Source of the DNA: Pascua guehoae
Taxonomy: Eukaryota; Basidiomycota; Tremellomycetes; Trichosporonales; Trichosporonaceae
Assembly (NCBI GenBank): GCA_001600415.1
Contig: BCJX01000003.1
Location: 1,373,664 to 1,437,663 of the forward strand
Direction: 5' to 3'
DNA length: 64,000 nt
The translations under genes were made by a program, and so were the position numbers. Numbering within the stretch: position 1 is the stretch's first letter; every line of letters starts with the position of its first letter. The notes beneath the pieces are model-generated. The model saw only the letters and a list, made by a program, of their open reading frames with translations, ran no database searches and was not told the DNA's origin. Of the stretch, positions 57,597-64,000 are shown one piece after another.

Positions 57597-58931
57597 ATGC
57601 CTTCGCGGTTGAACTTTTCTGGCGGCCGTCGAGACCCTCCGCGGCAGGTCAAGCAGTCAGACCTCGAGTGAGTTTACATGGTACGCGGTTCAATGGTCGA
57701 TAATCTGACGTCCAGGGTGCTTCCATCCATGGACAACCCGCGGTACTATGACCCCCCTTCGCCGACATCGTCCACCTCGTCCGTCGAAGAGCGTCACGAG
57801 CACCTCGTGACCAACTCTGGCCACAAGGTGGAGCAGCAGGCGCGCTGGATCCGCAAGGGCAAGATGTGCGCGTGGGGCCCATCGTACGACGAGGCGCAGC
57901 GTCAACAACGCTCGCGCAAGAGGTTACAAACGTGCCTCGAGGAAATCCTTCCCGAGGCTGCTGCCGAGGTCGGCGCCGAGCCACCAGAGAACATTGTCAA
58001 GGCGGAGGAGCGTCGTCAACTACGCAAACGGCGCAAGATCGAGGACAAGGAGTGCCTCCTCCCACATCTTCGGAGTCCGTCCCCCCCACTGTCGACGCTG
58101 GACCTTGCGCCTATGCTCGCCCTCCCCCGCAGCTACCTCGACATTGTCACCAGCCCCGCCATGCGGCACTCGCTCGGTGACGACTCGATGGAGCGCGGCC
58201 TGCAAAAAACAGCAGCCGACCTCATCGAGTGCGAGAAGCCACTCCTGCAGGCCCTTGGCCGCCTGCGTGAAGTGCTCCGTTTAAGGAAGCGCGACGTCCC
58301 CAGCGAGGAGAACCCCCGGTCAGGGGAGCCACCGGCAGAGCCTGTTGCGAACGGCAGCCATGCAGTCACCAACGGCGATGGCGCAGAGGAGAACGGTACT
58401 GTGGCCAACGGTCACGGCGATTCGTCGGCCACCGCCACCAAGGACCTCATTCCTCCCCTCCCCCATGTGTCTGAGACCGACAACCTGTGGCGTGTCACCC
58501 AGGAGCTGCTCCAGACCCAGCCTCCACCTGCTCTCTCATATACCGTGACTCCGCCTGGTGCGGGTGCTTCTTCCAACACTGAGCCGGCGTACCTCACCCC
58601 TATCCACAAGCTGTTCACTTGCCCCTCGGGCATTACGTTCAACGCCGTTCCAAACCCGAACCACCCTGGCTTCGTGCAGCTGTCGCGCATGCACCCACTG
58701 TACCCGCGCCACGTCAAGTACAACCTCGACATGGCCAACCAGCAGCGCGCCGTCGACGACGCGCTGGAGCGTGTCAACGAGCTGCTCGCCGACTGCAACG
58801 AGTACAAGGAGCGTCTCGAGGAGGCACGTGAGCGCGTCGCCGACGTTGCACGTGCGCGCAAGGCGGTGTGGAAGGTGATCCAGCGCAGGGCTGGTCGCGA
58901 GCTTGACCGCATGGAGGGCAAGACGACGTAG
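57597..58931 (+). CDS. RXT2-like subunit of the Rpd3L histone deacetylase complex
   Basis: A chromatin-associated scaffold protein. Exons 57597-57667 and 57716-58931 join in phase 2 for 428 residues. The N-terminal block VTNSGHKVEQQARWIRKGKM and CAWGPSYDEAQRQQRS resembles the RXT2 N-terminal domain. Basic (RRQLRKRRKIEDK) and helical segments follow, then a Glu/Asn-rich linker and a C-terminal coiled coil with ANQQRAVDDALERVNELLAD. The family assignment rests on the N-terminal block only. An unrelated nuclear coiled-coil protein remains possible. Confidence 0.6.
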
Positions 58932-60432
58932 AGTTGTAGATTTAGTTTGTCACCGTTGTCGAACTGTGTTTATGTATTACGAGCGATGTACAAGCACACA
59001 AACACCATGGCACGGGAGCCGCGATTGCTTGAGGGATATTTTTCACTGATGCTGCCAGTCACTCGGTCTTGGGGCTAGTCGGGAGCGTCATGCATGTGTT
59101 CAAACATGTTGTCCCCATGTCCATTTCCCCTGCCTGTTGCATGTTGCAGATTGCAACGCACAGCAGTGTCAACAATGCCAGCGTCGGCTTATCAGATGGT
59201 GACAGGCACTCTGGGGGTCAGGAACTCGAGCGTGGAGGCACCTCTTTCCGCTACCAATCGTCCCCGCATACGAGGCACCGACACGCCCATCAGTCAACCC
59301 CTGCCAGCAACGAGAAGTCGGGCCCGTAGGTGCTCGGGACGACCCGTTTGAGGCAGGGCATGACAGCATGGCGGCTGTTGTTGCCATGCACTGACGCAGT
59401 ATGCATATCATGCTCGTCGTACAGCACACAGACACAGCCCCACGTCCCACGTATGCAACGCGGTGCTGTATTGACAGCTGTTGCTCGTCCAGCGATCCAG
59501 ATCTAGACTCTGCTCCACAGTTTCCAGTTCCTTGCGACACAGTTCCTTGTCGTGTACCTCTTACAGCCTTCACATACAGATATTTATGGACGCAACAGCC
59601 GCTTGTGGTAGACTATACACGCTGTGCTCGAGGCGCTTGCCCCAGTCTGTGGCGGTGAGAGGCTGGGAGTTGCGCGTCTGTTGAGAGTGGCGCGTCTGGG
59701 AATGGTTTCAGACTGGAAATGTGTCTAGAAACGTGTTTACAACCTACTCCAGAGAGCAAGGAGGCGTTCCTACACACGCGCTATGCCCTGTACAGCCTCA
59801 CGACGTCCCTCTGTGGGCTGTGCGCGTCTCTTATCGGCCCTTGTCTCCCCTTTAGCATCTCCTGTACCGTAACGGCTGGTCGAGGTACGGCTCTGCCCGA
59901 CGTCCGTGGCGGTGATGGTGGGCCAAGGATCCTCACGCGTCTCGCGTCTTGCGGTGGTTTCAGACTGGAAACACGTCGGCATACTAGTCCAGACACCAAA
60001 TAATCGGTCCTACACGCGCCCTGTACAGCCTCGCTACGTCCGTTTGGGTCCTGTGGCCCGCGTCAAGCCTCTCATGTGTTCTCATGTGTTATTGTGTCAA
60101 CCACTGGAGTTACTCTTCTAGGATCCGGTAGTGAATGGCTGGGCGTGGCGCGTTTCGCACAACATCTCGTCGCACGTGGCGCGGCACGTCTCGCCGTGTT
60201 TCAGACCAACCAAAGGCACTGCTCACATACAGACCACTGTTCACATGCAGAGCATCGCTACTGTGCACTCACACAACTAGTGGAATGCGACAACCATCTG
60301 GCATGTCTCAATGGACCCACACCCAAAATACCATCCTCACCCAGCCTAGACCTCGGCGTACTCCCATCTCCACACCTCCCGCCTCCTAGCCACCTCTGGC
60401 GCGTTCCTGCGCCGATTCTCCTCCAACTGTAG
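58932..60432. other. gene-poor stretch with degenerate repeats
   Basis: No coding signal; see the repeat at 59704-60063. Confidence 0.4.
59704..60063. repeat. two diverged direct copies, unit about 240-250 nt
   Basis: GGTTTCAGACTGGAAA at 59704 and 59956, and GCCCTGTACAGCCTC at 59785 and 60018, recur in the same order with indels between. Confidence 0.65.
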
Positions 60433-61056
60433 TCAAAGCCGGGCCTGCTCGGCCTCCCACCCCTCCCTCTCTTCACGCGTCATTGCCGCCATGCGCTCCG
60501 CAGCCGCGACGTCCCTGTACGCCCTCTTGGGCGGGGGCTCGGTGCCGAATGCCGCACACGACACGTCTGTGGTGGCGAGGTGGTAGCCGCGCTCCACGCA
60601 TCCCGCGCAGTGTGCGTAGACTGTGCGTACGGGGTCGGCGTCGGCGTCGGGGGGGTCCGTGGGTGGGGGTGTGCAGCGGACAAACTGATGGTCGGCAATA
60701 AACGCCTCGCGGTCCCCGCCCCGGCCGCCACACCGCGCCATGTATTTGACCTTGTACGCGTTGAGCGCCGGCGAGAGCGAGGCGATGATCTGGCCCTCGA
60801 CCCGGTCCCGCCCGCCAGTGTCCACATGGCAAAATGTCCCGTTGATGAACTCGCTCGTCGTCGTCCGTGCCTCGCCGTACCTCCACCGCTGGGCGTGTGC
60901 CTGCTCCTCCCCCCGGTCGTGCAGGACCACGGCGTCCGGGGAGACGGCGCCGCGCGGAGGGGAAGAGTAGCCTGCGTACAGGTCCGCACGCCATTCTTCT
61001 CCCGAGAGGGGGCGCGCTGGAGAGGATGAGGGAGCGGGGTCGGGAGGGGAGGGCAT
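60433..61056 (-). CDS. hypothetical protein, 207 residues
   Basis: A single-exon minus-strand frame with strong C/G third positions. It starts MPSPPDPAPSSSPARPLSGE. Inside are TSEFINGTFCHVDTGGRDRV, EGQIIASLSPALNAYKVKYM and a cysteine-containing YAHCAGCVERGYHLATTDVS. It ends in a charged helix (REEREGWEAEQARL). An antisense frame in the same region is a shadow. No family recognised. Confidence 0.6.
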   Translation of the reverse strand: MPSPPDPAPSSSPARPLSGEEWRADLYAGYSSPPRGAVSPDAVVLHDRGEEQAHAQRWRYGEARTTTSEFINGTFCHVDTGGRDRVEGQIIASLSPALNAYKVKYMARCGGRGGDREAFIADHQFVRCTPPPTDPPDADADPVRTVYAHCAGCVERGYHLATTDVSCAAFGTEPPPKRAYRDVAAAERMAAMTREEREGWEAEQARL

Positions 61057-62213
61057 TCGGTTCGGGGTTGGTTAATGGAGTTGAGAGTGAGTGGGTGTCA
61101 TTTCGAGGGCTCCGACTGTGCTAACACGACTTTTTGTGCATATACATTTGCTACTGTAGACTGTTGCCAAACCCAATGTCTATTTCTGCCACATGTACAC
61201 ATTGCTGGTGCATGTTGCTGACATTACTGAACCGCAATGGCGCAAGCGCATCAACCCCATTATGCCCTCGCCTTTGTGCTGGTGGGTCAGTGGAGCCGTA
61301 ACTGACGATGGTGCACAAGCGTCACCGACCTCATTACATCATTGCGAGGACCGGTATTCCTCTCGGCATTGTAAACCTGCTTCCTCCGAGATAAATAGAC
61401 TACAACACAACGTCCACACCACCGTGGCGCCGAAACAAGCTAGTAGTGGATCAGTTGATGGTAGTTGTGAGCTAGGCGAACAAGAGCAGGAACGCTCATC
61501 GCGGGGACGCTTGTACGTACATTTCCGTCATGCACCATGTGCACCATGTCACCGCGATCCTGCCCACAAACCGCCGATGGTGATACGATGATGCGATTTC
61601 ATGTCGAGCTGTTAACTGCTTCGAGGAGGTGGAAACTCAACAGTCGCCTCTAGGTACAGTTATCTTCAGTCGTTTACAATACTCTGGAAAATGACAACTT
61701 GCTCCTCAGTGCTACGTGTCAGCTGATCCCAGAATCACATCGACATATCTCGAAGCATCCCTTACTCATTAGGTGTTGACTTGGAAAGTACGTGCGGTGT
61801 TGGCTTCGAAAGTACGTGTACAGCGACGGCAGGCTCGAACAGCAAGTCTCTTGGCGTGGACAAAAGTCTATTTCCATCACATGAGAAACCTTCAGCTGAC
61901 AATTACTGACACTACTGAACTGCTACCTTCATCATCGTAACTGGCGCCTCTAGATGGAAGACAGAATTCCATGAGTCCTAGGAGTGCAGCGGTACTGACG
62001 TCCTAGTCTCCTTATGGAGACGGGTCTCATGTTTGCCTCGTGATATGGTCTGAAGATGAACGTGCCTACTGCCCCACTTGATGATGTCGATGCCCACTTC
62101 TCCAAGCGGGTCCTGGTTGTGCACGCTAGGGCTGGGATATTCAGAAGCTGATGAGAGCTCTTCATTGTTGAAGTTGAAGCAGGCGACTACACCTGGAGGC
62201 AGACACCGCCACG
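61057..62213. other. intergenic
   Basis: AT-richer sequence without a convincing gene. It includes the upstream region of the small gene at 62266. Confidence 0.4.
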
Positions 62214-62214
62214 A

Positions 62215-62221
62215 TATATAA
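62215..62221 (+). promoter_or_regulatory. TATA box
   Basis: TATATAA lies 45-51 nt before the ATG at 62266. Confidence 0.5.
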
Positions 62222-62265
62222 GGACAAGGCGAACGGAGTCTTGATCGACCACGACTCGCATCAGC

Positions 62266-62839
62266 ATGTTTGTACTATCCCGTCTTCCGCCTTGTTACGC
62301 TCGCAGCGACCAGCATCGCCGCGCCAGGGGCGACCCATTCCCCCCTCCCCTAGCCATCAAACTCGACGGGCCATCACCGTCGAGTCCTACACGACCTACA
62401 TCAACCACGCCATGAATCGCACCCGCCAGATTTTCGGTGTCGGCCCCTGCCACGTTCAACGACTACGCCGAGCTCGAAACGACAGCTACCGGCCACCCAA
62501 ACGTGGTCCTCATCATTGCGTACGACAAGTGGGCGCTCGCCGAGAACGGTATGGTGTTCGCATGGGCAAGCGACACGTACAGTGCCGAAATTACACAGCG
62601 CCGCCTGGCAGGCCAGCCACTCGACTCGAGCAACGAACGGCCAGAGGAGCTTGCCGCGTCTCGTGCCCCGGCCGTGGCACGATGGATCCCCACTCGGCGA
62701 CCCCCCGGGCCAGCAATGGCTACCCTGCTCACCTAATCAGCCGTGTGACATGGACGACGACTGCGCAATGTTCAGCTGCGAGTCGTGCGATGCCATCTAC
62801 CCTGAGATTGGGACGTGTTATGGCGATCTCCCAGAGTGA
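62266..62839 (+). pseudogene. small gene with an in-frame TGA
   Basis: ATG 62266 opens 49 codons (MFVLSRLPPCYARSDQHRRA) to a TGA at 62413-62415. The same frame then continues with coding-like sequence (FNDYAELETTATGHPNVVL, DKWALAENGMVFAWASDTYS) to 62736. After a likely intron acceptor at about 62750 a Cys-rich tail DDDCAMFSCESCDAIYPEIG ends at 62839. A CGA to TGA change would explain the break. Missed splicing is the alternative. No family recognised. Confidence 0.4.
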
Positions 62840-64000
62840 GAATATCAGCACTGTAGGATTATGCACATATACGCAATGATGTTAGGCTTGTGAGAGAGCA
62901 TAGCAGAGTAGAGCTACCTTGGAAACGCGCGGTTATCAGGTTAATCACAAGGGACGGCAAAGCATGCCACCCAGCACAGTGGCGCGCAACGTCGTCGCCT
63001 GTTTATGCTTCTGTATTTCACGGCGGCTGTATGTAGAGCTGCCGTCACACGATGCCAAGCTCATGCTGGATCATCCATGTGGTGGAATTGAGAAAACTGA
63101 GCAAGGCTGAACAGACATCATGGTGAGCAGTTGAATGGCCGTCAACGTTGGTTCGAGTTGGCCATCCACTTGCAGATCCAAGCCCCAAGATCATGATCAT
63201 GTGGCTCCGTCATCTGAGTGGATTTAGGTGACCCTGCCACTACTGGAACGCTCGGGGTGGATGGGAAACCCGAGACTCGGGTTTGCCTCCTGGGTCGCAG
63301 TGCGGTCCGAAACGAGCAAGCTGCTCTCTGCTGCCAGAGTGTGATACCAACTCAGCGTGACACCAGTTCCTGGCCTGATGCGTCCCGGTTAAGCGTAGAC
63401 ATCAACCAAAGTTTCAGTCTCATCGACGTCATCTCGTCGTCAAACCCCGCCCGCACCTTGTTGGAATGCGAACGCGTGGTCCATGGAGCTACGATAAAGC
63501 AGGACGACAGTCGAATAAAGTTGGGAAAGAGCTTCTTTAGCATATCCAAGTCGGCCCCTAGCTACCCAGCTACAACTCAGTTTGTTCCCGTTTGCCGGAA
63601 TATGGTTCAAACGCCTGAACGACCTACGGGAACAAGGCCATGGGAGCCAGAGTGTGCGTCGCCGATGAGGTATCTACCGCGCTGCATACCTTCGGTCAGC
63701 TCCGTTCGGTCTCCCCCGCGACAGGCGACAATTCACAGCACGCCGGCGGTCGGGTGCAGGAGAAAGGCACTGAGCGTGAGCCGTGGCTGCCAGGTACAGT
63801 TGTGTTGCGGAGGACCACGTCTGTACCACACTCGAAGACTGGGCGAACTGCCCCTCGGGCTTTCTCGAGGGATGGCGGTGTCGATTGCATCGTCTCCCAG
63901 CAGCGCCTTTTGACTTAGCCTTGTTTCGTCGTGGTCCTTGTATGAGGCGCAGTGATGGCAAATCCGCCAGGCATTCATGCGCGTTTGAGCCCTCTCAAAG
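62840..64000. other. no supported gene
   Basis: A 231-codon open frame at 63218-63913 (+) lacks coding-like third-position bias and its antisense is equally open, so I do not call it. Confidence 0.35.

Noticed and set aside
63218..63913. 231-codon open frame near the right edge
   Set aside because: No third-position bias, no motif, and the opposite strand is equally open.

Overview
This window is eukaryotic nuclear DNA from a GC-rich fungus. The protein families (eL32, EF-1alpha, NSA2, a PINX1/PXR1 G-patch protein, a PITSLRE kinase, an RXT2-like protein), the many 40-60 nt introns with GTGAGT/GTGCGT donors and CTGAC/CTAAC branch sites before CAG, the intron-containing tRNAs and the strong C/G bias at third codon positions all point to a basidiomycete. 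A tremellomycete yeast of the Trichosporonales type is my best guess, by inference only. The assembly has one 100-N gap (18693-18792) between poly-G tracts and five isolated Ns in the retrotransposon.

Layout. 0.7-3.6 kb: an N-terminal alpha-amine methyltransferase (NTM1 family) and ribosomal protein eL32. 5.1-9.4 kb: a non-LTR retrotransposon with a reverse transcriptase and a C-terminal zinc-knuckle/restriction-like endonuclease region. It sits between the two halves of one leucine-type tRNA gene and is followed by an intact initiator tRNA-Met gene. 10.6-16.6 kb: carbohydrate metabolism, with a GH79 glycosidase whose frame is broken at the catalytic motif, then a divergently transcribed short-chain dehydrogenase and transketolase-family enzyme. 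16.9-31.3 kb: a lineage-specific accessory island with no recognisable housekeeping gene. It holds two families of tandem paralogs, living and dead, plus a decayed Zn2Cys6-like finger and short copies of the transketolase 3' end.

32.4-39.3 kb: EF-1alpha, then a head-to-head ribosome-biogenesis pair (NSA2 and PXR1). 40.7 kb: an intron-containing tRNA-Ile(AAT). 42.6-47.5 kb: a coiled-coil protein and a two-finger AN1 protein. 48.3-58.9 kb: a Tpa1/OGFOD1-type prolyl hydroxylase, a CDK11-type kinase, an F-box/WD40 protein, a small five-exon gene found by splice-phase continuity, and an RXT2-like Rpd3L subunit. 59-64 kb: gene-poor sequence with degenerate repeats, one intact hypothetical gene and one small gene with a nonsense codon.

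Two signals stand out. One is the retrotransposon splitting a tRNA-Leu-like gene at its anticodon arm, which suggests a site-specific element. The other is the tandem paralog island, where intron phases, exon lengths and start-codon-only first exons are conserved although the proteins have diverged almost beyond recognition.
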